Shown: positions 31,201-41,941, counted from the first letter of the stretch. The stretch is 64,000 nucleotides of DNA from Isoetes taiwanensis (GCA_021234155.1 JAJEKV010000016.1:4115896-4179895), one strand, 5' to 3'. Numbers and translations: made by a program. The notes: a model not told the origin generated them from the sequence alone.

Positions 31201-33879
31201 CTTATACTTTAGCTAAGTTAGAACAGAGCTAAGTTAGAACAGGTATTGTGGGATGAGGACATATGTTGGCAATAGAATACAACTCAAGATGATGGGGTTG
31301 AATAGTACGATAGTACAATTCTTGGCTGGATGACAAATAACATTTATCTGATGGAAATCAAATGTGGTTGTGCAAACATGAAAGGATAGATATCCAACAT
31401 GATGCCTGCTTGGACAAGGAAGAGTCGAAGTCAATGGGTTATGCAGAGTTATAATTTTAAACGTCTAGGGCTAGAACATCAATGCAAGCCGGGGTGGCAG
31501 CAAATTAACTATCTGGAGAATAGCAGACGTGGGGGTTTAGATAGAATTAGAAAACGCAAGGCATGCGTCATGATGACTCTAGGTAACTTACAAGTTTCAC
31601 AAAGGCTCACTCCCTAAATCAGAATATGACTATGGCTTATGGAAGTATGCCAAGTATTTGTAATGCCGGCATAGCAGCATGACAGCAACACAGAGGGATA
31701 TAACGTCTAATAGTTCTAAGGTGGATAACGACTGTAAATGATAACCCCCAATGATATGCGGGTTAAAAAGAGAGAGGGAGATTTAAATACATAGATGCAA
31801 CCTTTAAGGCAGAGACTATTGTATCATACGACATATAATAGTGGGTTAAAAGCCAACAAGAGGGTTAAAAGATATCTGAAAGAGTAAATGGGTCGGTAAC
31901 CTTATGGAGGATGACTCGTAACCAAAGGGAGTATAGAGAACATATTAAAGATGAAGATGAAAATAAAGGTGTACGATTCATATTAATGGGTAGGCCACCT
32001 GGTTGGGATGGTTACCACCTATACAACTTTGGGGATGAGTTACATAACGTAAGGATGACGACGACACTCAAGAAGTTAACTCTTGAAAATAGGGCATGTG
32101 TGGCGTATATGCGGATGCCAAGTTACGTGTGAAGAATATTCATGCTAATCCATTAATATCAGTGAAGACAAAGAACAGAAGGAGATATATGATCAGTTGG
32201 TTAAGGTTGAGCCACAAGTTCTATACGGTGGTGAAATAAGTTGATATGCATATGTTTATGCAATGGTCCAATGGTGCTATTGAAATGTACTTTCTCGGTC
32301 CAATAACTTGAAGGCAAATCCACGATCAAATGTGGAAACTACCTGGTACCATGGAGATCTGCCCAGCTATGCGCAAAGCGGCCGGATCTGGCCGAACCGG
32401 CCGGATCCAAGTAATATAAATAAAGTAGAAGTTCGATGGAGGTGGATTGATTGGAAGCTGTTCAAGGGGAACAGGCTCGGGCTATCGAAATATTATTCAT
32501 TGATTCTTATTGCATTGTCTAAGGTTTTGTATTGATTGAAGTTATATTATTGAATGAAGATACAATGCATAGGTCTATTATTTGAATAGATTGATATTAA
32601 CTATCTAGTTCATATCAAATCTTCAAGTACAAATTCTTCAACGTGTGATGGCACAACAGTGGCATGACATCGACATAGAAGAACGTAAGAAATAACAATT
32701 CAAAGATCTATGAGGATGCTAAAGCATAGGGTTCCAATGATATGCAGGGTAAAAGTCATAGAGAGATTTGAGCGTTTAACTGTAAAAAAATAACACGTTT
32801 CAAGGCCAGAGTGAAGGAGATCGATAGTCCTAAGAAGGTAGCAAAGAAAAAGACGAAATTAGTGGACCTTTACTCATTATGTGGGGCTACCGGGCGGAAA
32901 GGCAGCAGAGGATTTTGGAAAAACCGTTGAAGACTTAAATACGGGTTTTAGGAATAAAAGGATTTTAATTTCTGGGATAACATGGCGAACAATAATTTTA
33001 CAAGGACCCTAAGAGTAGAAGGAGTCGTTGTAGAAGGGTGCCGGATTGGTACTAGCATTTTGGGACTATTGTTCTAATTCCCTAAGATAGGTAGATTATT
33101 CATGGAACTCAGTGACCCTGTGACGCTAAAGTAATGGTTAGAAGGAGTTTGCCCTAATCAAATTTAGGTATTCTTGAAGGTGTTGATGAGTCAAGAATGG
33201 TGTTATACCTTCAAATGTTAGGGTAGAATAACTTGAAAAGAGGTTTGGCCATCGCAAGTTGACAGGCATGTGATGCAGGTATATAATTACTGGGATATAG
33301 GCGGTGAAGGGTGGTACAAACTGATACCAAGGTTTATGCTCTAGATAGATTCGAGTGAGGTGTTGACATGGCTGTGGGAGTTCGAACTCAAACAATTACT
33401 ATGTATTACAGAGTATGTGTCGTGACATAAAGAAGGTAGTGAAGGGTGATGGTACAATTTACAAACCCAAGTCCTAGAGGGTTGCTGCATGGCATCTAGT
33501 TGGTTGGGTCAAGAGAAGCCTATTCTCTGAGAAGTAAGGCAGTCAAGGCTTAGAGACTAAAAGAAACAGCATTAAGTATGGTGGGCTCTATAGTGCTACT
33601 TAGCTCCTGATATGTTAAGTCAAATGAAATAGCATTTAAAGCAGATGAAGGTACTAGAGATTTAAATGAAGGCAGGGTTGAAAGAATTTGCTACCAAGGC
33701 ATCTACTAGAGAAAAATTATTTAAACATCAGTACTGAAAAATTCCGTACTGCGAGGGTATTGTTGCGAGCGAACATTTATCCCAGGGGAGAGCGGATTAG
33801 GATCCTACCTAGGAGATGCTATCTCGCTCAGAAGAGTCACTGTCCATTCGGCATCGAGAAAGTGCGATGCTATGGTCGG
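28244..33879 (-). mobile_element. Decayed interior of the nested LTR retrotransposon
   Basis: 5.6 kb without an ORF above 110 codons and without readable protease, reverse transcriptase or integrase motifs. The assignment rests on position: LTR B and the leader at 37193-37985 enclose it, and together with the other remnants it adds up to a normal gypsy interior. Base composition is even and free of simple repeats, as expected of old coding DNA. Confidence 0.5.
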
Positions 33880-33884
33880 GGAAC

Positions 33885-34684
33885 TGATATGAATTAAGGA
33901 TTCTTAAAGATGTTATCCACCTAATTCAACAGTTGGATAGATAGAAAACAAAAGAAATAACTCTCAGAGTCTTATAACCGCTCTATTCAAGTACAAAAGA
34001 ACTTGGTCTCCGCAACCAAGCTTTGGAGCATCCAGTTTCCACCCAACCGGATCCAAAGATTAAGGCAATTTTCCAAGGGCTTTAGCGCGAAAGGATTGAT
34101 CAAGGCCTACTTCCCTTCAGCACAAGATCAATTCGTTCTTACAACGGCAATGGGTTTAGATGTGTTCAAGGGCAACGGTCAATGGTAAGAAGTCCGATGC
34201 AAGATTCCCTATCACTGTCAATACTGGCGAATTAGATCGGATCTGGGCATTGCAGGCAGGAACCAAATCACTGGAGTCTTCAAAGACAGCAGCGATGTAT
34301 AGGCCTGCTTGGTGAAGCCGGAAATGCTGGCAGAGTCTTCTCCTTGCCGAAACTGAAGTCTAGAGTTTTCCCTGAACCCTGTAACTGGCCGATATCTCCT
34401 TCTATTACCAAATTGGCCCCTTTTGGCCAGCGAAAAGGTTGCTGCATGCACTATTTCTGTCTCCTCCCGATCCACCTTTTTTTCCACGTTGTTCTAATCA
34501 ACGTCCAATCTTCCCCTTTTTACTAATATAGTTGCATGAAATCTATGTTGATATTTCCCTTTCTTTAAAATAAGATAAGTATTTCCCTTTTCTTTTGTAC
34601 TAATGGTTACTTGTAATACCCTGCAACCATTGGTTTCCATAAGCCCCATTGCCTTAACCACTCCCCCTAGCATGCTCCATATCA
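33885..34684 (-). repeat. 3' LTR of the gag-only element
   Basis: 800 bases. Compared with the 5' LTR it lacks about 54 bases after GGTAAGAAGT (near 34190), where AGAAG occurs at both edges, and about 11 bases near 34657. Both look like microhomology deletions. Confidence 0.85.
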
Positions 34685-35093
34685 ATCCATCCCTTCTTAA
34701 AGAAGATCGTCTGCGATCTTTCGAATGCACTTGAGATGGGTCCATCCCTTCTCAAGGTGATTGCTCCCGGATCAAAATGCATCGAAGGGTTCTCTAGTCC
34801 TGCAAACTTAAGAAACAGTTATGGATATCCGCGTACTTCCGCAGTACGATATATCCTTGTACCTCCGCGGTACCACTTGATTGACAGTATCTCCACGATA
34901 CCCAATCATTGTATCTCCGCGATACTGATGTAAATTTTGTCAGGCCTATTGGTACAACTACAATTACCATTTTTCAAAATTTACATCTAATGCACCATCC
35001 TTACGTAATAGTTTAATTTTCATTCCACACGAAAATCAACATACAAATCAAATCTTGCAAATCTTACCCTAAAGGTATAAATTTTAACTATGT
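34685..35093 (-). other. Interior between gag and 3' LTR, with GTAC/GATAC repeats
   Basis: The polypurine tract is at the LTR border (minus AAGAAGGGATGGAT). Around 34830-34925 the phrases TCCGCGTACTTCCGCAGTAC, CCTCCGCGGTACC, CTCCACGATACC and ATCTCCGCGATAC follow one another every 25-40 bases. Each can form a small hairpin. Confidence 0.6.
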
Positions 35094-36291
35094 TTACCGC
35101 AGAGTTCCCATTTGGAGCCATCTCCGTTCTTTGGCATGAGCCTTTGCTCGTTCCTCATCTTGGAAGCTTACACCTTTCTTCCACTCATCAGCAGCTTTAG
35201 AGGTCTCTGGTATATCTTCCAGTTTTGGACCTTCAATAGCATGCATTTGTGCACCCCTTTGAGGTTTAGGTGGCTCAACCTTTGTGATCCCCCCTTCTCC
35301 AAACGGACAATCCCTTAGGTAATCCTTTCCCCCGCATCTATAACAACCTCCCTTTGGTTCCCTCGTTTCCTTCCGCGGTCTACCTTGGCTTCCCTCTTCT
35401 CGCTTCGTTTCGGAACCATTACCGTTACCGTTATTCTTCCTCTTCTTGAGGCTTCTGGAGGATTCCTTGCTTCCATTCTTCTCTTTGCTACTCTTTTTGT
35501 CCTCTTGATCTGAAGTGTCCTCATCCCAAAAATCAAATTTCCTAGTTTTGGGATCTATTTTCCGTTCCACTGCAGATGCTAGTTTTATGGCTTCATCTAA
35601 ATCTTTGGGGTGAAATATTTCCATCTCCGCATAAATATCGTCCCTACATCCGCTGACATATTTTCTCAGAAGCTCTTTCCCATCCAGATTCCTTATTAGT
35701 GCCGCTAAATGAGTGAATTTGGAAGTGTAGGACTGACTACTCTCAGTTTCCCCCTGTTTCAGACGATCCCATTCCCTACGTAGCTCACTGTGATAGTTAG
35801 AAGGTAAATAATGTGCTTCAAATGCCGTTTTGAAACTTTCCCAATTATTGATTCTGGGATCACATTCTCGTCTGCCTTGCCACCATGCTTGGGCTTGATC
35901 TTTTAGATAAGTGTCCATGGCTTGCAGTCTTTCCACATCTGTTGCCTCGCACACGTTCAAAGAACTTTTCCCACTGACTGATGAAACTGACAACCTTGAC
36001 AGGCTTTGTCTTTCCCCCTTTAAAAGACGGCATGTCTGCTTTCTCTAACCACTTTCTCAGCTTAGGTGGCGGTGGAGGAGTTACTGGTGGAGGACCATTA
36101 GGCAGAGGGGGTTGCGAAGATTGCAGATAAATATTTGGAAGGAAGCGATACAGAATAGACAGCAATTCCACTTGCCTATCATACTCTTGCTGACTGCTAG
36201 GCATAGGCAATGCTAACTGGGATGCAATGTAGCTGGCATTAGACAAGGCTTGCTGATATTGTGCTTCAGTAACATTGAAGCATTGGGCCAT
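35094..36291 (-). CDS. Ty3/gypsy-type Gag (one frameshift)
   Basis: Start ATG at 36291 (MAQCFNVTEAQYQQALSN). N-terminal helical region, proline linker (PPPVTPPPPPKLRKW), then the retrotransposon gag core: WEKFFE and, in the next frame, DQAQAWWQGR, FKTAFEAHYLP and LKQGETESSQSYTSKF. After a basic segment there is one zinc knuckle, CYRCGGKDYLRDC, whose usual His is replaced by an odd residue (C-x2-C-x4-Y-x4-C), so zinc binding may be impaired. The two ORFs overlap at 35860-35993; one base change of frame lies between WEKFFE and the DVERLQAMD text. No protease or polymerase follows. Gag would form the particle that packages the element RNA. Confidence 0.85.
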
Positions 36292-36314
36292 TGATCAGGT
36301 ATGAGGATGGACTC

Positions 36315-36326
36315 GCTCTGATACCA
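36315..36326 (-). other. Primer-binding site of the gag-only element
   Basis: TGGTATCAGAGC on the minus strand, two bases from the 5' LTR at 36329. Same initiator Met-tRNA primer as the surrounding element. Confidence 0.9.
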
Positions 36327-36328
36327 CT

Positions 36329-37192
36329 TGATATGAATTAAGGATTCTTAAAGATGTTATCCACCTAATTCAACAGTTGGATAGATAGAAAACAAAAGAA
36401 ATAACCCTTAGAGTCTTATAACCACTCTATTCAAGTACAAAAGAACTTGGTCTCTGCAACCAAGCTTTGGAGCATCCAGTTTCCACCGAACCGGATCCAA
36501 AGATTAAGGCAATTTTCCAAGGGCTTTAGCGCGAAAGGATTGATCAAGGCCTACTTCCCTTCAGCACAAGATCAATTTGTTCTTACAACGGCAATGGGTT
36601 TAGATGTGTTCAAGGGCAACGGTCAATGGTAAGAAGTGAAACAGTCTCAGACTTCTTCAAGGAGGCCGTTATCAGGCTGATCAGAAGAACTCCGATGCAA
36701 GATTCCCTATCACTGTCAATACTGGCGAATTAGATCGGATCTGGGCATTGCAGGCAGGAACCGAATCACTGGGGTCTTCAAAGACAGCAGCGATGCATAG
36801 GCCTGCTTGGTGAAGCCGAAAATGCTGGCAGAGTCTTCTCCTTGCCGAAACTGAAGTCTAGAGTTTTCCGTGAACCCTGTAACTGGCCGATATCTCTTTC
36901 TATTACCAAATCGGCCCCTTTTGGCCAGCAAAAAGGTTGCTGCATGCACTATTTCTGTCTCCTTCCGATCTGCCTTTTTTTCCACGTTGTTCTAATCAAC
37001 GTCCAATCTTCCCCTTTTTACTAATATAGTTGCATGAAACCTATGTTAATATTTTCCTTTCTTTAAAATAAGATAAGTATTTCCCTTTTCTTTTGTACTA
37101 ATGGTTACTTGTGATACCCTGCAACCATTGGTTTCCATAAGCTCCATTGCCTTAATCTTTTTGGACCACTCCCCCTAGCATGCTCCATATTA
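36329..37192 (-). repeat. 5' LTR of the gag-only element
   Basis: 864 bases, full-length relative to the 3' LTR; retains the AGTCTCAGACTTCTTCAAGG segment (near 36642) deleted in the other copy. Confidence 0.88.
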
Positions 37193-37197
37193 GGAAC

Positions 37198-37985
37198 CCA
37201 TTGGCCGAGGCCAGTAATGTCCCTTGAGGTGAGGGCACCTTCCGATGGTTGCACAAGTCCGGCGGAGTTGTGCCACCACAGCGTAGGTTTACGGAAGGCA
37301 GTCTTCTAATTTAAATAGAAAATAGAACCTTATAAACAAAACCAAAACTATTTCAATAAAGGAACTTAGCCTATTGGTAAAAGGGTTGGCTTGGTTGCAG
37401 GAGGTCAGGGATTCAATCCCACTATATGACTCCTTCTTTTAGAAGAATTGTGTGTATAAAACAAATATAAAACGTAAACATCACACAAAAAGAAAGTTTG
37501 TATGTTGGTAAGGATGTAAAGTTGGAATTAGGAGATCACAGGTTTAAAACGCAGACGAGAATTTTTTTTATTTAAAAAAAAAAAGTCAATGCTCGGTCAA
37601 AACCGGCGGACTTTGAAATTTTTGAGTTTAGAATTTGAAAAGAAAACCCTTTTTTGCAGAATGTGCCGGTTTTGGATTTTCTCGTCCATTTTCGCCATTT
37701 TGAGTCGGCCAAAGGGTGTTCTAAGCTAATTTGAGGTCCCCGACGCTTCCTAGAGAAAGTTATGGCCTTTCAAAATGAGGGACCCTACTCTGCCAAAACT
37801 CCACATGGTTTTACCTTTATACCACTAAATTTTTCCACAACCATACTACTAGCACCATTTTTTTGGCCTCAAACAAACTAACTACAAGGCTCTAGAGAAG
37901 TCTTTCTATGTCAGAGTCCCCAACTACTTAACATTCTATCGAGTTAGAACATGGCCAGTGCAATGATTTGGTCCACCAAAATCAT
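37198..37985 (-). mobile_element. 5' leader of the nested retrotransposon
   Basis: No gene. Ends on the right with AACATGGCCAGTGCAA and GGTC-ACCAAAATCATG next to the primer-binding site, the same phrases as at copy A (about 765-804). It also holds two tRNA-like segments. Confidence 0.6.
37361..37560 (+). mobile_element. Two tRNA-like (A box/B box) segments, SINE candidate
   Basis: TAGCCTATTGGTAAAAGG (37367-37384) resembles a pol III A box, and GGGATTCAATCCC (37408-37420) a B box, about 40 bases apart as in a tRNA. A second, weaker pair follows: TGTTGGTAAGGATG (about 37503) and GGTTTAAAACGC (about 37541). Plant tRNA-derived SINEs carry such heads, and two in a row would be a dimer. A poly(T)/poly(A) run at 37563-37583 could be a tail. 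Confidence 0.4.
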
Positions 37986-37997
37986 GCTCTGATACAA
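37986..37997 (-). other. Primer-binding site (mutated) of the nested retrotransposon
   Basis: Minus strand TTGTATCAGAGC, one base off the initiator Met-tRNA site, one base from LTR copy C. Confidence 0.75.
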
Positions 37998-37998
37998 T

Positions 37999-38098
37999 TG
38001 TGACGCTCCCCGAACCTATACGATGCTCCCATCGTATAAATATGGGAAATCCCCTCTTCCATGGCGACTACTTCACCATAAAAAGGCCCTCCGTCTGG
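37999..38098 (-). mobile_element. Truncated 5' LTR (copy C)
   Basis: TGTGACGCTCCCCGAACC and onward is almost identical to the first 95 bases of LTR B at 17427, then similarity stops after CCTCCGTCTG and the palindrome array of the next element begins. The remaining 1.45 kb of this LTR does not reappear in the window. Confidence 0.8.
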
Positions 38099-38112
38099 AG
38101 AGAGTTCGGCAA

Positions 38113-38224
38113 CGGTATAAATTTATACCGTCTGAGCACGAGCGGTATAAATTTATACCGTTGCAGAGCCCTCTCGGTATAAATTTATACCGTGGGACCT
38201 TAGACTCGGTATAAATTTATACCA
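38113..38224. promoter_or_regulatory. Phased array of four 18-bp palindromes
   Basis: CGGTATAAATTTATACCG at 38113, 38143 and 38175, and with one change at 38207. Start spacing is 30, 32 and 32 bases, three helical turns, so dimers bound here would face the same side. The array ends about 130 bases before a TATA box. Confidence 0.85.
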
Positions 38225-38327
38225 TAGACCCAAGACAAAACAAAAACAAGAAGATTAAAAGAGATGTGGAACTAGAATGGTACGGATTAGAGACTTACGT
38301 GGCCATGACCGTATGGATTCGCTTATA

Positions 38328-38395
38328 GCTGTTCGAGAGAGCAAACTGGGGCCAGTATATAAAGCACAGCGCAAGCGGCTTCGACTCCGAACAGC
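38328..38395 (+). promoter_or_regulatory. Promoter of the DUF7869-type locus
   Basis: TATATAAA at 38356-38363, bracketed by the inverted repeat GCTGTTCG (38328-38335) and CGAACAGC (38388-38395). It lies between the upstream palindromes and the downstream set in the leader. Confidence 0.6.
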
Positions 38396-38501
38396 GTATA
38401 TAGAAAATAGACCGGCCGCCGCCGGGCTTTAGTACCTCTGCTCTGTGCCTTTCCGTATAGCGTTTCTCCATAACGTCTCCTATACGAATTTCTGTAAGTT
38501 T

Positions 38502-38624
38502 TCATATAAATTTATACCGTTTCTGTTTAACCTTACAGCTTCTCTGTATAAATTTATACCATCTCTGTATAAATTTATACCGTTCGCTTACGCTCCTGCT
38601 TCTGTGTCGTATAAATTTATACCG
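38502..38624. promoter_or_regulatory. Second set of TATAAATTTATACC palindromes in the leader
   Basis: Four more copies of TATAAATTTATACC at about 38505, 38547, 38567 and 38610, with starts 42, 20 and 43 bases apart. They are in the untranslated leader of the following gene. Confidence 0.8.
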
Positions 38625-38666
38625 TCTAACGCTACTTCCTGTCCTGCTCGCAGGCTCCCTCGTCCG

Positions 38667-39269
38667 ATGATTTCCACACCTGCCCCAATGTCACTAGGTA
38701 GTAGCCACGAAACTTCTGTCTCCGATATTCAAAGCCCCAGCCCTGACGTTCGTACACATCGGCTTCCACCACCAGTTCAGTTTACTCCACCACAGCCTGC
38801 TCCTGAACGTCATTTGCCCCCACCAATGCGTTTTACTCCACCACAACCCATAGAACAACGAAACGTTCCTCCACCCATTCATTTCACTCCAGCAAGGGAG
38901 GACGAGCTCAGACTCCCTCCTCCAGTTCGTTTTAGTCCTTCTCCCATAGTTCAACGTAGACAGCCTCCCCGGAGGCAAATCACACCAACTCCATCCATCT
39001 CGCTACTTGATACTACACTAAGTGGGAGCAGTCAGCGCCACGCAACTCCTGTATTCTATGACACTTCAGGAGCTGCTCAATTACGTCACCAACCTCAACT
39101 ACTTTTTCCCAGAGAGAGGGAAAGCAGCTCCCTCCAAGACCTGCCCACACCAAACCTCTCAGCATCTATTAGTACACCATCTGTTGCTCCCGTGTCAGAT
39201 GAAGAAACTCCTCATGTTGATCTCTCAGCCACAAGACTCTATGTTCGAATTCAAAGCTCCTGCGAGTGA
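38667..39269 (+). CDS. Proline-rich N-terminal segment of the DUF7869-type protein
   Basis: Start at the first ATG after the palindromes (MISTPAPMSLGSS). Contains a near-tandem repeat, LPPPVQFTPPQP, LPPPMRFTPPQP, VPPPIHFTPA, LPPPVRFSPSP, roughly every 18 residues. Probably a disordered extension that links to the transposase in a different frame, by frameshift or intron, around 39215. Confidence 0.5.
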   Translation: MISTPAPMSLGSSHETSVSDIQSPSPDVRTHRLPPPVQFTPPQPAPERHLPPPMRFTPPQPIEQRNVPPPIHFTPAREDELRLPPPVRFSPSPIVQRRQPPRRQITPTPSISLLDTTLSGSSQRHATPVFYDTSGAAQLRHQPQLLFPRERESSSLQDLPTPNLSASISTPSVAPVSDEETPHVDLSATRLYVRIQSSCE

Positions 39270-39903
39270 AAACCTTAAGCGAAACTTACACAAGAAAGCA
39301 TGTACATCGCAAAGAAGAAAGAAACTTATGGACGAGGCTCACTTGAGGGCAACACATACAAAGCACTGTTGTTTTCAACGTTGTTTGCTTAAGATTGGAC
39401 TAAAGGAATTGAGGTTGATTCGTGATAATTACAGTTCGATGAATCTGCTAGACCAAAGGGGCTACTTAGCCTTCAATATTAGGCCAGATTATGGTAAAAA
39501 GTTTACTTACACTACTGGTGGCTACACCGTCTGTCAAACAGCCTTTAAATTGATTCATGCTTTAGGCAGCAGACGACTTCACCGCCTGAAGAAAAGGCTT
39601 GACAAGAATCCCGGCATTAATGACTACTGCCATTCAGGAAGTATATCCAGAATTCATGCCCTTCAATGTGTTTCCTGGATGGAAGGTTTCTTTAAGGAGT
39701 CATACGAGAAACTCCCTAATAGCCCTATGTACCACTTGAGTGACAACTTCACGAAACGTGAAGTCTACAATAATTATAAGGATATGTGTGTTGAGGCTGG
39801 AGAATGCCATGTATGCTACTCTTACTTCACTGTGCTCTGGAAAAAAGGGTTTTCCCGCGTGTCTATTCCTAGAAAGCACCGGATGTCTGTTTACATGCTC
39901 TGA
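39217..39903 (+). CDS. DUF7869-type transposase, N-terminal region
   Basis: Open from about SQPQDSMFEFKAPA. Features seen in full-length members: HCCFQRCLLKIGL, LIRDNY, TGGYTVCQTAFKLIHALGSR, and CVEAGECHVCYSYFTVLW, then FSRVSIPRKHR. Many Cys/His suggest zinc binding. Near 39895 the frame closes, and the continuation (CSELKAQRQNARTLHTKSKL) is in another frame up to a TAG at about 39975, followed by intron 39989-40021 (GTAAGT...TTTCAG). Confidence 0.65.
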   Translation: MISQPQDSMFEFKAPASENLKRNLHKKACTSQRRKKLMDEAHLRATHTKHCCFQRCLLKIGLKELRLIRDNYSSMNLLDQRGYLAFNIRPDYGKKFTYTTGGYTVCQTAFKLIHALGSRRLHRLKKRLDKNPGINDYCHSGSISRIHALQCVSWMEGFFKESYEKLPNSPMYHLSDNFTKREVYNNYKDMCVEAGECHVCYSYFTVLWKKGFSRVSIPRKHRMSVYML

Positions 39904-40021
39904 ATTAAAAGCTCAGAGACAAAATGCAAGGACACTTCACACTAAAAGTAAGCTTTCACAACGTGCTCTTGCCTAGTTCTACTCAATGGTAAGTTTTTGT
40001 CCTGAACATATTTTCATTTCA

Positions 40022-40699
40022 GATGCAGTGAAAGAGAAACTGAACAAGCACAGAGAACAACAATCTTTGGAAAGGAGAAAATTGACAAAACACAGGAAGA
40101 AAGCACTGGAACAACCACACAACTACATATCGGTTGTTATTGATGGAATGGACCAGAAGAAGACCACCCTACCACATTTTGTCAATGTGCCTAAGGATAC
40201 TCCTGAAGAAGATTTCATACACCTTCATGTTGTTGGTGCTATGGTATTTAATGGGAAACTATCTTGCAAGGCATTTTTGAACTATCCAAACGTTCATGCT
40301 GATCCAAATCTCACTATCACAATATTGAATAAGATTCTTTCAAGTCTAGAACATATACCACCGGTCCTATATCTTCAGCTAGACAACACGACAAGAGAAA
40401 ATAAGAATCAAGCATTGTTTGCTTACTGTGCCATGCTAGTTGAGAAACAAATCTTCAAGAAGGTGAAGATTGGTTTCCTGCTTGTTGGTCATACACACGA
40501 TCAAATTGATCAGATATTCAGTAGGTTTTCTAAACGTCTTGCTCGAAAAAAAGCTCTCAGCCTGCCAGCAATGATTGAGGTTATCCAAGATTCCAACAAT
40601 CCTCGTCCAGACATCGAGTTATTGGAAGAAAATTATGATTTCATAAGGAATGGGTTTTTCGGAGAGATCAATTGGGTCGTTGTGCAATTGAGCCCTTGA
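40022..40699 (+). CDS. DUF7869-type transposase, catalytic core
   Basis: After the TTTCAG acceptor: basic helix (RKLTKHRKKALEQ), then three acidic blocks typical of the family: SVVIDGMDQKKTTLPHF, LYLQLDNTTRENKNQAL and LLVGHTHDQIDQIFSRFSK. The D of IDGMDQ, the D of LDN and the D of DQID are candidate RNase H-like catalytic residues, matching in order the D/D/E blocks of the transposase at 24003-24819. All three are intact here. The frame is lost at about 40665. Confidence 0.78.
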   Translation, partial: DAVKEKLNKHREQQSLERRKLTKHRKKALEQPHNYISVVIDGMDQKKTTLPHFVNVPKDTPEEDFIHLHVVGAMVFNGKLSCKAFLNYPNVHADPNLTITILNKILSSLEHIPPVLYLQLDNTTRENKNQALFAYCAMLVEKQIFKKVKIGFLLVGHTHDQIDQIFSRFSKRLARKKALSLPAMIEVIQDSNNPRPDIELLEENYDFIRNGFFGEINWVVVQLSP

Positions 40700-41345
40700 G
40701 AAATATTATATTTCAGCATCAGATCAAATTCTCTCTTGTAGATAGCAAGGCCATCTTACAAGGAAAGAAATATGCCACATCCTTGCAGTGGCAGCCAGCA
40801 GCTGGTATTCAATTCATTCGCACCATCCTCGATACTACTTCTATGCTCTCTGCAGAGCAAACTCTTAAAAGCTTAAAGGAATCACAAAGAGTAAAAAGGA
40901 GGGAAGGCCATTTGACTCAAACATATCATTGGATTATATTGAGACAAGTATTCAGTCATGCTCTAACCATTTTGGGGAGGCAAATGCTTTATGGTGGCCT
41001 CAATTTTTTTCTCGGCAACGTGACATGTTACAGGTTTTATTACAAGGTCGAAGACCAGTTACATTCAACTGGTCATCTATGCAAACTCTTTCTATGCAAG
41101 TTGAGAATCAAGAAGAATATATACAGATAATGGCTAGCTCAGATAAAGATGACAGAGTCATGTACACTGACCCTAGACGCACGGCACAACAAGTTGCTCG
41201 GGTATCTGGTTCAGTCTCAGAGATTCAGAAAAGAATGCTCGTAGCTGTCCCAGCTGATAATGATGAAACTGGGAAGCCATTCTGGCTAGCTAAAGTACTG
41301 GAGATAACAAGAGAGGATGGAATTCCCACTCAATTAAAAGTGCGA
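40700..41345 (+). pseudogene. DUF7869-type transposase, broken C-terminal region
   Basis: Two frames alternate. The second (from about 40929) reads WWPQFFSRQRD, then SSDKDDRVMYTDPRRTAQQV and a module MLVAVPADNDETGKPFWLAKVLEI, which resembles the small beta-barrel at the end of such transposases. A stop at 41346 replaces the expected continuation, so the copy is dead. Confidence 0.6.
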
Positions 41346-41518
41346 TGAGAACAAATACTGCCAATGCTTTCAGTGGGAGTTATACTTTGGAGATGGTAAA
41401 AACAGGAGTGGGAAAGAGAGCAAAGTCCAAACTAAACACTGTTGTCATAGATCTAGCTGAAGTAAAGGTTCTTGCATATGACTTTGTTCTGACTGCCTAG
41501 TGGCGTGACGTTAAAATA

Positions 41519-41697
<179 letters not shown>

Positions 41698-41749
41698 ACT
41701 GCTGCTAATAAGTTACGTGCGGTCACTCAAACTTTAATAAGGTCGGCAT

Positions 41750-41941
41750 GTGGATTATAGAAAGGTGGCCAAAAAAGATGATGAAGAAGACTCACTTGTA
41801 GACAGTGAGGAAGAAGATCGTTCGAGTACATCCAGTTTTGAGAGTGAAGATGAGGATGAAGGCTCTACTGATCAGGGACTAAATGAGTCTGAGGATGACA
41901 TGCATCCTGATATTGCTGCAAAATGTAAGTTTGTCCGATGA
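41750..41941 (+). CDS. Acidic tail segment
   Basis: Short open frame, strongly acidic (KKDDEEDSLVDSEEEDRSS, then FESEDEDEGS). A similar acidic run occurs near the end of the other transposase (23600-23680). Probably the C-terminal exon of the DUF7869-type gene. Confidence 0.4.
   Translation: MDYRKVAKKDDEEDSLVDSEEEDRSSTSSFESEDEDEGSTDQGLNESEDDMHPDIAAKCKFVR

Larger units (their letters stand above)
33880..37197 (-). mobile_element. Gag-only LTR retrotransposon (TR-GAG type), 3.3 kb
   Basis: Two LTRs of one family (33885-34684, TGATATG to CATATCA; 36329-37192, ending CATATTA by a C-to-T change) are flanked by GGAAC at 33880-33884 and 37193-37197. The primer-binding site (36315-36326, minus) and polypurine tract (next to 34685) fix the orientation as minus. 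The 1.64-kb interior encodes gag only. Elements with this layout are described in plants as TR-GAG and rely on pol from other gypsy elements. LTR identity is high apart from two deletions in the 3' LTR. Confidence 0.92.

Noticed and set aside
37361-37435. Functional tRNA gene
   Set aside because: A and B boxes are present, but no acceptor stem or anticodon arm pairs in a cloverleaf.
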